Assembly (NCBI RefSeq): GCF_900103225.1
Contig: NZ_FNJH01000003.1
Span: 572,904 to 636,903, forward strand
Direction of reading: 5' to 3'
Length of the DNA: 64,000 bases
Source of the DNA: Pseudomonas congelans
Lineage (GTDB): Bacteria; Pseudomonadota; Gammaproteobacteria; Pseudomonadales; Pseudomonadaceae
The notes beneath the pieces were generated by a model. That model worked only from the letters and a program-made list of their open reading frames with translations, had not been told where the DNA came from and searched no databases. The translations under genes were made by a program, and so were the position numbers. Below are positions 9,481 through 18,556 of this stretch, in pieces; the stretch's first letter is position 1, and every line of letters starts with the position of its first letter.

Positions 9481-10596
9481 ATGGATGCCGTCTCTCCTCT
9501 GCAAGCCTACGAACGTGCCGTTCAGCGTGGGTTTCAACCCGATCAGGCGCAGTTGCAGGCCGCCCGCCAGTTGCAGGCGTGTTATGAGGGGCTGGCTGCC
9601 GCTCGCGGTCGGGCACGCGGCGTTTATCTGTGGGGGCCGGTCGGGCGTGGCAAGACCTGGCTGATGGACCGCTTTTTCGAAAGCCTGAGCGTACCCGCCC
9701 GGCGTCAGCATTTTCATCATTTCATGCGTTGGGTGCATAAACGCATGTTCGAGTTGATGGGCACTTCCCAGCCACTGACCGTGGTTGCCAGGGAACTGGC
9801 GCGTGACGTGCGAGTGATGTGTTTCGATGAGCTGTTCGTTACCGATATCGGCGACGCAGTGATTTTGGGTGGGCTGTTGCAGGTGATGTTTGAAGAGGGC
9901 GTGGTGCTGGTCTGCACGTCCAACCAGCCACCGGAGCAGTTATACAGCCATGGCCACAATCGCGAACGCTTCCTGCCCGCGGTTGCGGCGATTCTGAAGT
10001 ACATGGATGTCGTGCCGGTCGACGGCGGCGAGGATCACCGGCTGCACCCCGGGCAACTGCATCAGCGCTACTGGATTGCCGAAGCCGGTCGACCCAGCGC
10101 CTTGCAGGGTATCTTCGAAGCGTTGAGCGCGGATCAGCCGGTTCACGACTCGCAGGTCATGCTCGGTTATCGCAGCATCAACGTGGTTCGGCATTCCGAC
10201 ACCGCCGTGTGGTGCCGCTATCGCGACCTTTGCGAACAGCCGCTGGCAGCCATGGATTTCATCGCCCTGTGCGATCGCTTTTCAGTGATTCTGCTCAGCG
10301 AGGTGCCGCTGCTGGGGGCCGCACAGCGCGAAGCGAAAATTGCCCGCGGTACCGAGGATGGCGTCGAGCAAGTGATCGCAGGCGATCGCGAGCTACCGCA
10401 GTTGTCGCCCAACGATGATGGCGTGCGCCGTTTCATCGCGCTGGTCGACGAGTGCTATGACCGGCGCATTCCGCTGTATGTCGAAGCGCCGGTGCCGATG
10501 GACGAGCTGTACACCGAGGGCTACCTGTCGTTTGCCTTTCGGCGCACCCTTAGTCGACTTCAGGAAATGCAGCTGGAGCGTTTCACCGAGTCCTGA
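9481..10596 (+). CDS. ZapE/AFG1-like ATPase
   Basis: AAA-type ATPase of the AFG1/ZapE family, 371 residues. Walker A is GPVGRGKT at about 52-59 and Walker B is the CFDELFV segment near residue 120. E. coli ZapE acts at the Z-ring under stress. This copy may be a paralogue, since the usual pseudomonad zapE lies, as I recall, near rplM, which is not here. The ATG at 9481 is preferred; a GTG three codons upstream is also possible. It runs convergently into the RarD-like gene with a 3-base gap. Confidence 0.85.
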   Translation: MDAVSPLQAYERAVQRGFQPDQAQLQAARQLQACYEGLAAARGRARGVYLWGPVGRGKTWLMDRFFESLSVPARRQHFHHFMRWVHKRMFELMGTSQPLTVVARELARDVRVMCFDELFVTDIGDAVILGGLLQVMFEEGVVLVCTSNQPPEQLYSHGHNRERFLPAVAAILKYMDVVPVDGGEDHRLHPGQLHQRYWIAEAGRPSALQGIFEALSADQPVHDSQVMLGYRSINVVRHSDTAVWCRYRDLCEQPLAAMDFIALCDRFSVILLSEVPLLGAAQREAKIARGTEDGVEQVIAGDRELPQLSPNDDGVRRFIALVDECYDRRIPLYVEAPVPMDELYTEGYLSFAFRRTLSRLQEMQLERFTES

Positions 10597-10599
10597 CGC

Positions 10600-11484
10600 T
10601 CAGCTCGCGTCCCGGCGGCGCTGGGCCAGCATATGCTTGGCGCCTTCGATCATCAGGACCACGACGGCCATCCAGATCGGCAGGTATGTCAGCCACTCAT
10701 CGCGACCGATACTCTCGCCCAGCAGCAGGGCGACGCCTACCAGCAGCACCGGCTCGACATAACTGAGCAGCCCGAACAGGCTGAACGGCAGCAAGCGACT
10801 GGCAAGAATGTAACTGACCAGCGCCGAGGCACTGATCACCCCGAGCAGCGGGATCAGCAGGTACAACAGCGGTGCCTGCTGAATGGCCTGCGGATGGCCG
10901 TTGGCGATGAACCACAGGCCGATGGGCAGCATCAGCAGCATATCGAACCAGAGCCCGCCGAGGTGATCGGTCTTGAGCTTGCGACGCAGCACGAAGTACA
11001 GCGGATAGCCGCCCGCCACCAGCAGGGTTTCCCAGGAGAAACTGCCCAGCCGCCACAGCTCATGCGCCACACCGATCATGGCAAACACCGCAGCGACTTT
11101 CTGCAGGTAGGAGAGGTGCTCGCCATACACCACGCGGCCAGTGAGAATCATGCTCAGCGGCAGCAGGAAATAGCCCAGTGATACTTCCAGACTGCGCCCG
11201 TGCAACGGTGCCCACATGAAGATCAGCAACTGCGCCCCGAGCAGCACCGAAGACAGCAGCAGCGCGAAGATCAGCAGCGGTTGCTGCCTGAGTCGGACAG
11301 CCACTTCGCGGACTCGCCGCCAGTCACCGCTGACCAGCATGAACAGGGTTGCGCATGGCACGGTGAGCAGCATGCGCCAGCCGAAGATCTCTTCACCGTC
11401 GAGCGGGGTCATCAGTGACGTATAGAAATACATGACCCCGAACAGCGTAGACGCCAGGACCGACAGCACCACACCTTTGTACAC
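10600..11484 (-). CDS. RarD-like EamA-family transporter
   Basis: Ten-helix inner-membrane protein of the drug/metabolite transporter superfamily, 294 residues, starting MYKGVVLSVLASTLFG. Length and N-terminal pattern fit the RarD subgroup (linked by name to chloramphenicol sensitivity), but the substrate is unknown. Two EamA repeats are visible as hydrophobic halves split near residue 145. It stands alone, convergent with the ZapE-like gene and divergent from the following MFS gene. Confidence 0.83.
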   Translation of the reverse strand: MYKGVVLSVLASTLFGVMYFYTSLMTPLDGEEIFGWRMLLTVPCATLFMLVSGDWRRVREVAVRLRQQPLLIFALLLSSVLLGAQLLIFMWAPLHGRSLEVSLGYFLLPLSMILTGRVVYGEHLSYLQKVAAVFAMIGVAHELWRLGSFSWETLLVAGGYPLYFVLRRKLKTDHLGGLWFDMLLMLPIGLWFIANGHPQAIQQAPLLYLLIPLLGVISASALVSYILASRLLPFSLFGLLSYVEPVLLVGVALLLGESIGRDEWLTYLPIWMAVVVLMIEGAKHMLAQRRRDAS

Positions 11485-11708
11485 AACGGCCTCCGCAACA
11501 ACTTATTCGACAGATTGCGCACCTGTCTGGTGCGCGTGGTCGCCAGTCTACTGGCCTGAGGTGCAAAAAGCTGCAAATCAGACGGCCCCGGCACGGCGAT
11601 GGAACGAGCCTCCTTCAAGTGCATCAGAGGTTTTGGCTAATCGATCAGCTTTGTTAGGCTGTCGCGCTGGCCGGTGTGACCGTACTCGGTAAATTACAAG
11701 GAGCATGC

Positions 11709-12860
11709 ATGACCTCTTTCAGCACCGCAGCCCAGGATGCCAAGGCTCGGGCGGAGCAGTCTTCGACGCGTATCGCGTTTTTCATTGCCGGTTTCAGTGT
11801 GGCCTCTTGGGCGCCACTGGTGCCTTACGTCAAACAGCGCATGGGCCTTGATGAGGGCACACTCGGGCTCTTGTTGTTGTGTCTGGGGGTGGGCTCGATC
11901 ATTTCGATGCCGCTGGCTGGAGCGCTGGCGGCGCGGTTCGGCTGTCGGCGTTTGCTGGTTTGTTCGACGCTGCTGATCTGCCTGTGCCTGCCGTTACTGG
12001 CTACGATCTCCAGTCTGCCGCTGTTGATCGCCACGCTGTTTCTGTTTGGCGCGAGCATGGGCGGGGTGGATTGCACGGCCAACGTGCAGGCGGTGATTGT
12101 CGAGCGCGCCAGCGGCAAGACCATGATGTCGGGGTTTCACGGCCTGTTCAGCCTTGGCGGGATTGTCGGTGCGGCGGGTGTCGCCGGCTTGCTCAGCCTG
12201 GGCATCTCGCCATTCACGGCGATGCTGATCGTGGTATTCCTGACCTTGATTGCGCTGGCGAAAGCGGCGCCGAATCTGTTGCCTTACGGCAGTCCGTCCG
12301 ATGGGCCAGCCTTCGCAATCCCGCGTGGTGTGGTGCTGTTCATCGGCCTGCTGTGCTTCACCGTATTTCTGGCCGAAGGCGCGATGCTCGACTGGAGCGC
12401 GGTATTCCTGACCTCATTGCGTGGTGTCGAGCCTTCCTATGCCGGGTTGGGTTATGCGGTATTCGCCGCGACCATGACGCTGGGGCGTCTGTTTGGCGAT
12501 GCGGTGGTAAAACGGGTCGGCTCCAATCGAGTGATCATTCTCGGGGGGCTGTGTGCTGCGGCGGGGCTGGCCGTCGCGACGTTGATCCCGGTCTGGCAGG
12601 CTGCGCTGCTGGGCTATGCATTGGTGGGCGCGGGTTGTTCGAACATCGTACCGGTTTGCTACAGCGCGGTCGGCCGGCAGAAGACCATGCCCGAAAGCGT
12701 GGCGATCCCGGCCATTACCACAGTCGGTTACGCCGGGATTCTGATCGGTCCTGCGGCAATCGGTTTCATCGCCCATGTCAGCAGTCTTGAACTGGCGTTC
12801 ATGATCGTCGCGGTGATGCTGTTGGGCGTGGCGATCGGTGGCAGCAAACTCAGGACCTGA
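11709..12860 (+). CDS. MFS transporter, YbjJ-like
   Basis: Twelve-helix major facilitator protein of 383 residues. The start at 11709 is fixed by AAGGAG at 11698-11703, five bases upstream. The N-terminal half (FIAGFSVASWAPLVPYVKQ, then a GAR-like loop after helix 2) resembles E. coli YbjJ and related uncharacterised transporters. The substrate cannot be read from sequence. It ends 6 bases before the convergent PhzF-like gene. Confidence 0.85.
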   Translation: MTSFSTAAQDAKARAEQSSTRIAFFIAGFSVASWAPLVPYVKQRMGLDEGTLGLLLLCLGVGSIISMPLAGALAARFGCRRLLVCSTLLICLCLPLLATISSLPLLIATLFLFGASMGGVDCTANVQAVIVERASGKTMMSGFHGLFSLGGIVGAAGVAGLLSLGISPFTAMLIVVFLTLIALAKAAPNLLPYGSPSDGPAFAIPRGVVLFIGLLCFTVFLAEGAMLDWSAVFLTSLRGVEPSYAGLGYAVFAATMTLGRLFGDAVVKRVGSNRVIILGGLCAAAGLAVATLIPVWQAALLGYALVGAGCSNIVPVCYSAVGRQKTMPESVAIPAITTVGYAGILIGPAAIGFIAHVSSLELAFMIVAVMLLGVAIGGSKLRT

Positions 12861-12866
12861 TCCCGG

Positions 12867-13700
12867 TTACAACCTGCGCGCCATCCCTGACACCCGGATC
12901 GAGCTCCCCGGTTGCTGCGGGATTTCGGCGCGCAGGCGCGACGGGCTGCCCATGTCCTCGCCCTGAACAATGTCTATCAGGCCGCCGTGCGGCCAGCCGA
13001 TATCGCGCAGATAACCGCCCAATGCTGCAGTGGCCGCACCGGTGGCCGGGTCTTCATAAACACCGCCGAAAGCAAACGGGTTACGGGTGTGGAACAACTG
13101 ATCGGTTTCGGCCCACACCAGCAGAATCGTCGCCCAGCCTTCACGGACCATCAGGTCGTGACCCGCCTGCTGGTCATAGCGCATGGCCTTGAGCCTGGCC
13201 CGGCTGTTCAGCGCCAGCAGCAGGTGTCCGGCACCGCCATTGATATGCGCGGGCGTAATACGCTCATCCAGATCGGCATGGCTGTAGCCGAACAGCGCCA
13301 GGGCTTGTTCCAGCAACGGCGTACTGACCGGCTTGCTGAACGTGGGCGGCGATTGCAGCGCCGCCGACGTCAGCGAACCCTGCGCATGGCCCTCGACGGT
13401 AATCTGCGCCTGATTGAGCGTCAGCTGAAACACGCCATCGCCTTGCTGTGCCGCCAGCGCTGCGCCCAGGGCGATGGTTGCATGCCCGCAAAAAGGTACT
13501 TCTGCGAGCGGCGAGAAATACCGCACCCGCCAACCGCTTTCGACAGGCGCAGCGAACGCCGTTTCGGAGAAACCGATGTCGGCGGCAATCTGCTGCATGA
13601 CGGCATCATCGGGTAACGCATCGCCAATCCACACGCCTGCCGGATTGCCTCCGCGATCGCCATCGCTGAACGCCGCCAGTTTGAGTACTTCAGTTGTCAT
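12867..13700 (-). CDS. PhzF-family isomerase-like protein
   Basis: Protein of the PhzF (diaminopimelate-epimerase fold) family, 277 residues. The N terminus has the family pattern AFSDGDRGGNPAGVW and later GFSETAFAAP, with the catalytic glutamate of SETAF in place; the CGHATIALGAAL segment lies at about 72-84. There are no other phenazine genes nearby, so phenazine synthesis is unlikely; most family members are uncharacterised. Lies 103 bases upstream of the PACE gene on the same strand. Confidence 0.88.
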   Translation of the reverse strand: MTTEVLKLAAFSDGDRGGNPAGVWIGDALPDDAVMQQIAADIGFSETAFAAPVESGWRVRYFSPLAEVPFCGHATIALGAALAAQQGDGVFQLTLNQAQITVEGHAQGSLTSAALQSPPTFSKPVSTPLLEQALALFGYSHADLDERITPAHINGGAGHLLLALNSRARLKAMRYDQQAGHDLMVREGWATILLVWAETDQLFHTRNPFAFGGVYEDPATGAATAALGGYLRDIGWPHGGLIDIVQGEDMGSPSRLRAEIPQQPGSSIRVSGMARRL

Positions 13701-13803
13701 CGAAGGGTGTCCTTGCCTGGGTCAGTGGGGAACAGTGTGCAATGGCGAGGATTTGATTATCCAGTAAGAACATTTGATGCACGGCATGCGTGTGCCTGAT
13801 GCA

Positions 13804-14283
13804 TTACACCTCACACCTTGCCAGACGTCGCTGTACCAAGCGCTCACGCAGCGTGTCGTATGCCCAGTTGAACAGCAGGGTGTAGGGCAGAAACATCAGC
13901 AGCAGGCCGATGTCCAGCCAGAACGCTTCCATCAGGCTGATCGTCAGCCACCATGCGGCCAGCGGCACCACGGCCAGAATGAGTCCGGCTTCGAAACCCG
14001 TTGCGTGCAGGACGCGCACCGTCAGGCTCATGGTAAATCCGTAGCGGTTGCGCAGGCGGTCGAACAGCGCGTTGTAGGTCATGTTCCACAGCATGGCGAT
14101 GGTCGAGATCATCACTGTCATGGCGCCCATCATTGCCAGCGACTGGTTCATCAGCCAGGCCAGCAGCGGTGCGACCAGAATCACGCCGCCGACTTCGAAC
14201 AGGGCGGCATGCAGTGCCCGCTCACGCAGGGTTTTGCTGACTGCGCCGGGTTGCCGGTCGATGTGCGGTTGGCTGTTACTCAT
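13804..14283 (-). CDS. PACE-family efflux transporter
   Basis: Small multidrug exporter of the proteobacterial antimicrobial compound efflux family, 159 residues from the ATG at 14283, with four hydrophobic helices arranged as two tandem bacterial transmembrane-pair domains. The family prototype AceI exports chlorhexidine. ATGs further upstream (to 14358) would overlap the regulatory palindrome, so the 14283 start is preferred. Divergent from a LysR gene with a 99-base shared region, an arrangement like AceI with its LysR regulator AceR. Confidence 0.87.
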   Translation of the reverse strand: MSNSQPHIDRQPGAVSKTLRERALHAALFEVGGVILVAPLLAWLMNQSLAMMGAMTVMISTIAMLWNMTYNALFDRLRNRYGFTMSLTVRVLHATGFEAGLILAVVPLAAWWLTISLMEAFWLDIGLLLMFLPYTLLFNWAYDTLRERLVQRRLARCEV

Positions 14284-14356
14284 GACTGCGCTGCCCTTGG
14301 TACTGATGGATGGCAGTATTATCATCGGTGTTTGCGTTAAGCTGAAAATCAATACC

Positions 14357-14371
14357 ATCGGTTAAACCGAT
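14357..14371. promoter_or_regulatory. Perfect palindrome, probable LysR operator
   Basis: ATCGGTTAAACCGAT is a perfect inverted repeat (7-1-7) with the T-N11-A form typical of LysR sites. It lies in the divergent region between the PACE exporter and the LysR gene, 12 bases before the LysR start. Regulation of both genes by this LysR protein is inferred. Confidence 0.6.
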
Positions 14372-14382
14372 ATGAGAGCGCC

Positions 14383-15267
14383 ATGAGTTATTCGCCAGAA
14401 GCCCTGGAAGCCTTCGTTCAGATTGCAGCGCTGGGTTCGTTCAGTGCCGCCGCACGCCGCCTGGGCAAGAGTCAATCGACCATCAGTGAAGCGATCGCCC
14501 GCCTGGAAATCGATCTGGGGCTGGAGCTGTTTGATCGTTCTTCCAGGCAACCGGTGCTGACCGAAGCGGGGAGGGTCATGCTTGGTCGTGTCGATGATCT
14601 GCTGTGCGCCTCGGACCGGCTGCGTCGTGCTGCCGCGCGGCTTGCGGCAGGCGTCGAGCCACGGCTGACGCTGGTGCTGTCGGATGCCAACCAGTTTGCC
14701 GATTTCGAAAGGCTGATGACCGAACTCGATCAACGCTTTCCAGAGCTCGAGATGGAATGCGTGTTCGCCGAGCACGGCGACGCCATCAGCCTGGTGCAGT
14801 CCGGGAGGGCGTCACTGGGGCTGCTGTCGGCGCAAGCCAGCTATCCACCGGAGATCGGTCACGCGACCATCGATGAAAGTGCCGATTTCGGCCTGTTCGT
14901 GTCGCACAAACATCCGCTTGCCGCGCTGGAACGGGTCGATTACCAACAGCTGGCCCGCTATCGCGCCTTGCGCCTCAATACGCTGATCGAGCACAGCATC
15001 CCTACCGACGATCTGCCCACCAGCGGCCATCGGCATTGGTCGGCGCCCAATTACCTGCTGTTGATGGACATGGCTGCGTTCGGTTTTGGCTGGTCGGCAT
15101 TGCCGCGCTGGCTGGTGTCGCGCTATTCGGGCGGCCTTCTGAAAGAGCTGCAAGTCTCCGGCTGGCCGCGGCGCTCGGCGGTGGACGTTATCTGGTCGTT
15201 CCAGCGCAGTCTGGGGCCTGCGGGCGCGTGGCTGCTGGAGTCGCTGGTGCCGTTTGCGGGAGAGTGA
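14383..15267 (+). CDS. LysR-family transcriptional regulator
   Basis: Regulator of 294 residues: winged helix-turn-helix about 4-63 (LEAFVQIAALGSFSAAARRL, then SQSTISEAIARLE), then a periplasmic-binding-protein-like effector domain about 92-290. Divergent from the PACE efflux gene and flanked by a perfect palindrome, so it probably controls that exporter and itself. Effector unknown. Confidence 0.9.
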   Translation: MSYSPEALEAFVQIAALGSFSAAARRLGKSQSTISEAIARLEIDLGLELFDRSSRQPVLTEAGRVMLGRVDDLLCASDRLRRAAARLAAGVEPRLTLVLSDANQFADFERLMTELDQRFPELEMECVFAEHGDAISLVQSGRASLGLLSAQASYPPEIGHATIDESADFGLFVSHKHPLAALERVDYQQLARYRALRLNTLIEHSIPTDDLPTSGHRHWSAPNYLLLMDMAAFGFGWSALPRWLVSRYSGGLLKELQVSGWPRRSAVDVIWSFQRSLGPAGAWLLESLVPFAGE

Positions 15268-15375
15268 GGCGGGTTTGCGCAATTTCCTGTACGCCACGAG
15301 CTTTTCCAGCCTCGCGACTGCAACAGAATCCCGCTATAAAGAGTGCCTGCAACCCGACAGCACAAGGAATCAGGC

Positions 15376-15600
15376 ATGGCTTTCGATTGGCACTCCGATC
15401 TCATTACGCGCGATACGCCGGTGAATGAGCATTATCGGAATACGCAGAACGTGAGGCGCTTCATGACCGGACAGTGCGGGACGTCGTTCAGGTTCGACCG
15501 GCCATTCATGGCGTGGATCAACAATGGCGAGCCCAAGAACATGGGCCAGGTCGCAGACCAATGGCTGCGCCTGCATGCCACCGCCGCAGCGTCGAACTGA
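15376..15600 (+). CDS. DUF6434 small protein
   Basis: Small soluble protein of 74 residues. The start at 15376 has AAGGA upstream at about 15363. The N-terminal half FDWHSDLITRDTPVNEHYRN then TQNVRRF fits DUF6434, a family of unknown function sometimes fused to SAP domains. A stand-alone gene after the LysR gene, with 214 non-coding bases before the next gene. Confidence 0.8.
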   Translation: MAFDWHSDLITRDTPVNEHYRNTQNVRRFMTGQCGTSFRFDRPFMAWINNGEPKNMGQVADQWLRLHATAAASN

Positions 15601-15814
15601 GACCACGCGCGGCACAGGATCCGTCCGGCAGGGCATGCTCCTGTTCTTCTCAATGCCGTACACACAAACCTGTCTCGCGCTGGTTTGGCGAAAACCAACA
15701 AATTTGAGCTCAAAACGCCATTGTTTTTGCATGCGATCGGTTTTTCTCGTAGCGTGCTCGTGCCGCCCCGCATGACGGGAAAGCGGCGCAACCAATACCT
15801 CAGGTGCTGCCGCT

Positions 15815-17908
15815 GTGACCCCGACAGATTTACAACATCTCCAGAGCCGGTTAGCGGCTCTGGAGCAGGAAAACGCTTCGCTCAAAGAGAGCCTGAGCGT
15901 CACCGGTCGGGAGGCCGAATATGCCCTGGCACAATCCCAGGAGCGTTATCGTTTTCTGTTCAACGCGATGGATGAAGGCTTTTGCATCATTGAGTTCTTT
16001 GACGGGCCGCACGGTCCGCTGAGCGATTACATTCACGTTGAAGCCAACCCGGCCTACGAGTACCACGCCGGCATTTCCAATGTGGTGGGCAAGAAGCTGC
16101 GCGAGATGGTTCGCGAGGAGGCCGATGGCTGGGTGGAGTTTTACGGCGACGTATTGCGGACTGGCAAGCCGATCCGTTTCGAGCGCGAACTGGTGGCCAC
16201 CGGGCGTTATCTGGCCTTGACTGCGTTTCGCATCGAGCCGGCCAGCCGCCGGCAGGTCGCTGTGCTGTTTCAAGACATCACTGAACGCAAGCGCGCTGAA
16301 CTGGCGCTCAAGCAGTTGAACGAGACACTGGAGGCGCGCATTGTCGAAGCCGTTGCCGAGCGCAATGTGCTGGCCGATGTCGTCAACGGCACCAATGCGA
16401 TCATTCATGTCGTGGACTGCAATTTTCGCTGGATGGCCATCAATGGCGCAGCGCTGCGCGAGTTCGAGCGCCTGTTCGGCATCCGGCCGCAAGTCGGTGA
16501 CAGTATGCTCGACTTGCTCGACGACCGGCCGCAGAGCAAGGCTGACCTTGAACGGCGCTGGACGCGCGCATTAGCGGGCGAAGAGTTCGCCGAAAGCGTC
16601 AGCTTCAGCGACTCGAACGATCCTGCCAGCCATTTTGAAATACGTTACAGCACGCTGCGCAATGCTCAGGGGCAGGCTATTGGCGCTTACCTGTTTGCCT
16701 ACGATGTCAGCGAACGGCTGCGCGAGCAGAAGCGCCTGAGCCAGGCTGAAGAAGCCTTGCGCCAGTCGCAGAAGATGGAAGCCGTAGGCCAGTTGACTGG
16801 CGGTATCGCCCACGACTTCAACAACCTGTTGACCGGCATCACGGGCTCGCTGGAACTGCTCAAGACGCGGGTGAGCCAGGGCCGCTTCAATGAACTGGAT
16901 CGCTACATAGGGGCTGCGCAGGATGCCTCGAAACGTGCGGCGTCGTTGACCCATCGATTGTTGGCGTTTTCGCGTCGGCAGACCCTGGACCCCAAACCGG
17001 TCGACGTCAATCGGCTGGTTATCGGCATGGAAGAGCTGATTCGGCGCACGGTCGGGCCGCACATCACCGTGGAGGTCGTGACCTCGGTCGGGTTGTGGTC
17101 AACGTTCATCGACGCACCGCAGCTGGAAAATGCCTTGTTGAACCTGTGCATCAATGCCAGGGATGCCATGCCGCGAGGCGGGCGGATCACCATCGAGACA
17201 GCCAACCGTTGGATTGACGAGCGCGGCTCACAAAGCCGCGAACTGATCCCCGGGCAGTATCTGTCGTTGTGTGTCAGCGACACTGGTACCGGCATGTCGC
17301 CCGAGGTCATCAATCGGGCATTCGATCCTTTCTTTACTACCAAGCCACTGGGGCAGGGCACGGGGCTGGGGTTGTCGATGGTGTACGGTTTCGTGCGCCA
17401 GTCCGGCGGCCAGGTGCGCATTTATTCCGAGCCTGATCAGGGCACGAACATGTGCCTGTACCTGCCGCGTCATTACCTTGGGGCGCCGGAAGAGATCGAG
17501 TCTGCGGATGCCTCTGAATCGACGTCGGTACAGACCGAGCGCACCGTGATGATTGTCGACGATGAGCCGACCATCCGCATGCTGGTGGCTGAAGTGCTGG
17601 AGGATCAGGGCTACATTCCGATCGAGGCGGGCGAAGGCGCATCTGCGCTCAAGGTGCTGGAGTCGGATGCGCGTATCGACCTGCTGGTGACTGACGTCGG
17701 GTTGCCGGGTGGCATGAATGGCCGGCAACTGGCCGATGCCGCGCGCATCATTCGACCCGACCTCAAAGTGCTGTTCATTACCGGGTACGCAGAGAACGCC
17801 ATCATTGGCAATGGCCACCTGGATCCGGGGATGTGGGTGCTCACCAAACCCTTCACCATGGAAGCGTTTGCCAGCCGCATCTACGAAATGATCGAGCGCG
17901 AAGACTGA
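15815..17908 (+). CDS. Hybrid sensor histidine kinase (PAS-PAS-HisKA-HATPase-REC)
   Basis: Soluble hybrid kinase of 697 residues with no membrane segment. Order: short coiled coil 5-45, PAS about 45-160, coiled linker, second PAS about 190-300, dimerisation and phosphotransfer domain with H333 in GGIAHDFNNLL, HATPase about 440-560 (DTGTGMSPEV and GTGLGLSMVYGF boxes), and a receiver domain about 578-695 with phospho-acceptor D627 in LLVTDVGLPG. The GTG start has AGGTG upstream. The final receiver could act as phosphate sink or output to an unlinked partner; no response regulator gene is adjacent. Signal unknown. Confidence 0.92.
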   Translation: MTPTDLQHLQSRLAALEQENASLKESLSVTGREAEYALAQSQERYRFLFNAMDEGFCIIEFFDGPHGPLSDYIHVEANPAYEYHAGISNVVGKKLREMVREEADGWVEFYGDVLRTGKPIRFERELVATGRYLALTAFRIEPASRRQVAVLFQDITERKRAELALKQLNETLEARIVEAVAERNVLADVVNGTNAIIHVVDCNFRWMAINGAALREFERLFGIRPQVGDSMLDLLDDRPQSKADLERRWTRALAGEEFAESVSFSDSNDPASHFEIRYSTLRNAQGQAIGAYLFAYDVSERLREQKRLSQAEEALRQSQKMEAVGQLTGGIAHDFNNLLTGITGSLELLKTRVSQGRFNELDRYIGAAQDASKRAASLTHRLLAFSRRQTLDPKPVDVNRLVIGMEELIRRTVGPHITVEVVTSVGLWSTFIDAPQLENALLNLCINARDAMPRGGRITIETANRWIDERGSQSRELIPGQYLSLCVSDTGTGMSPEVINRAFDPFFTTKPLGQGTGLGLSMVYGFVRQSGGQVRIYSEPDQGTNMCLYLPRHYLGAPEEIESADASESTSVQTERTVMIVDDEPTIRMLVAEVLEDQGYIPIEAGEGASALKVLESDARIDLLVTDVGLPGGMNGRQLADAARIIRPDLKVLFITGYAENAIIGNGHLDPGMWVLTKPFTMEAFASRIYEMIERED

Positions 17909-17920
17909 TGCCAATAGCCG

Positions 17921-18496
17921 TCAGCGGGTAGGCGGCGCCTGGAATTCACCTTTGGACAAGCCTTCCACATCGTTACCCATGCTGTCACGAATGCTCAGGT
18001 CTGCGCCCTTGTCGGTCAGCTCCTTGAGCACTTCAGTGCGTTTGAACAGGGCGGCGTACATGGCGGCGGTCTGCCCGGCATTGTTGGTGAGGTTCGCACC
18101 ACAATCTGCCTGAACCAGACGCTTGGCGATGCTCAGCTCACCTTTGAAAATCGCACCCATCAGCGCCGTGTTGCCGCGATTATCCTTGGCGCAAGGGTCT
18201 GCTCCGGCGTCTATCAGGCGTATCACCGAGTCCTCATGGCCGTGATAGGCCGCCAGAATCAGACCGGTATAGCCTTGTTCGTCACGGATGTTGAGGTCGT
18301 AATGAGCCTCGATAAACGTGTCCAGCATCGGGTTGTTGCCTTCGCGGGAGGCATCGAAAAACAGCGTGCGCAGCTGGCTGGCAGTCTGTTCGGCGGTCAG
18401 TTCCGAAGGCGGTGGAGTGGGGGTGGGTGTCGATGTCGGCGGTGTGGCGTGCGCGGCTGCGGCAAACAGCAGCAAGCCATAGATCAGATGTTTCAT
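17921..18496 (-). CDS. ankB: AnkB: periplasmic ankyrin-repeat partner of KatB
   Basis: Ankyrin-repeat protein of 191 residues with a Sec signal (cleavage near AAAAHA-TPP, residue 17) and a proline/threonine-rich linker. About four ankyrin repeats cover 50-175 (for example QGYTGLILAAYHGHEDSV and RGNTALMGAIFKGELSI). It follows katB on the same strand with 60 bases between. In P. aeruginosa katB-ankB form an operon and AnkB supports catalase activity; the same role is inferred. Confidence 0.88.
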   Translation of the reverse strand: MKHLIYGLLLFAAAAHATPPTSTPTPTPPPSELTAEQTASQLRTLFFDASREGNNPMLDTFIEAHYDLNIRDEQGYTGLILAAYHGHEDSVIRLIDAGADPCAKDNRGNTALMGAIFKGELSIAKRLVQADCGANLTNNAGQTAAMYAALFKRTEVLKELTDKGADLSIRDSMGNDVEGLSKGEFQAPPTR

Positions 18497-18516
18497 GGGC
18501 GTTCTCCTGACGGGAA

Positions 18517-18544
18517 CCGTCCCGGCGACTGAGCACCGGGACGG
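18517..18544. other. Hairpin between katB and ankB
   Basis: CCGTCCCGG (18517-18525) is a perfect complement of CCGGGACGG (18536-18544) with a 10-base loop. It sits in the 60-base gap of the katB-ankB pair with no T-run after it on the minus strand. It may stabilise the katB message or partly terminate before ankB. Confidence 0.55.
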
Positions 18545-18556
18545 GGTATCAGATCA

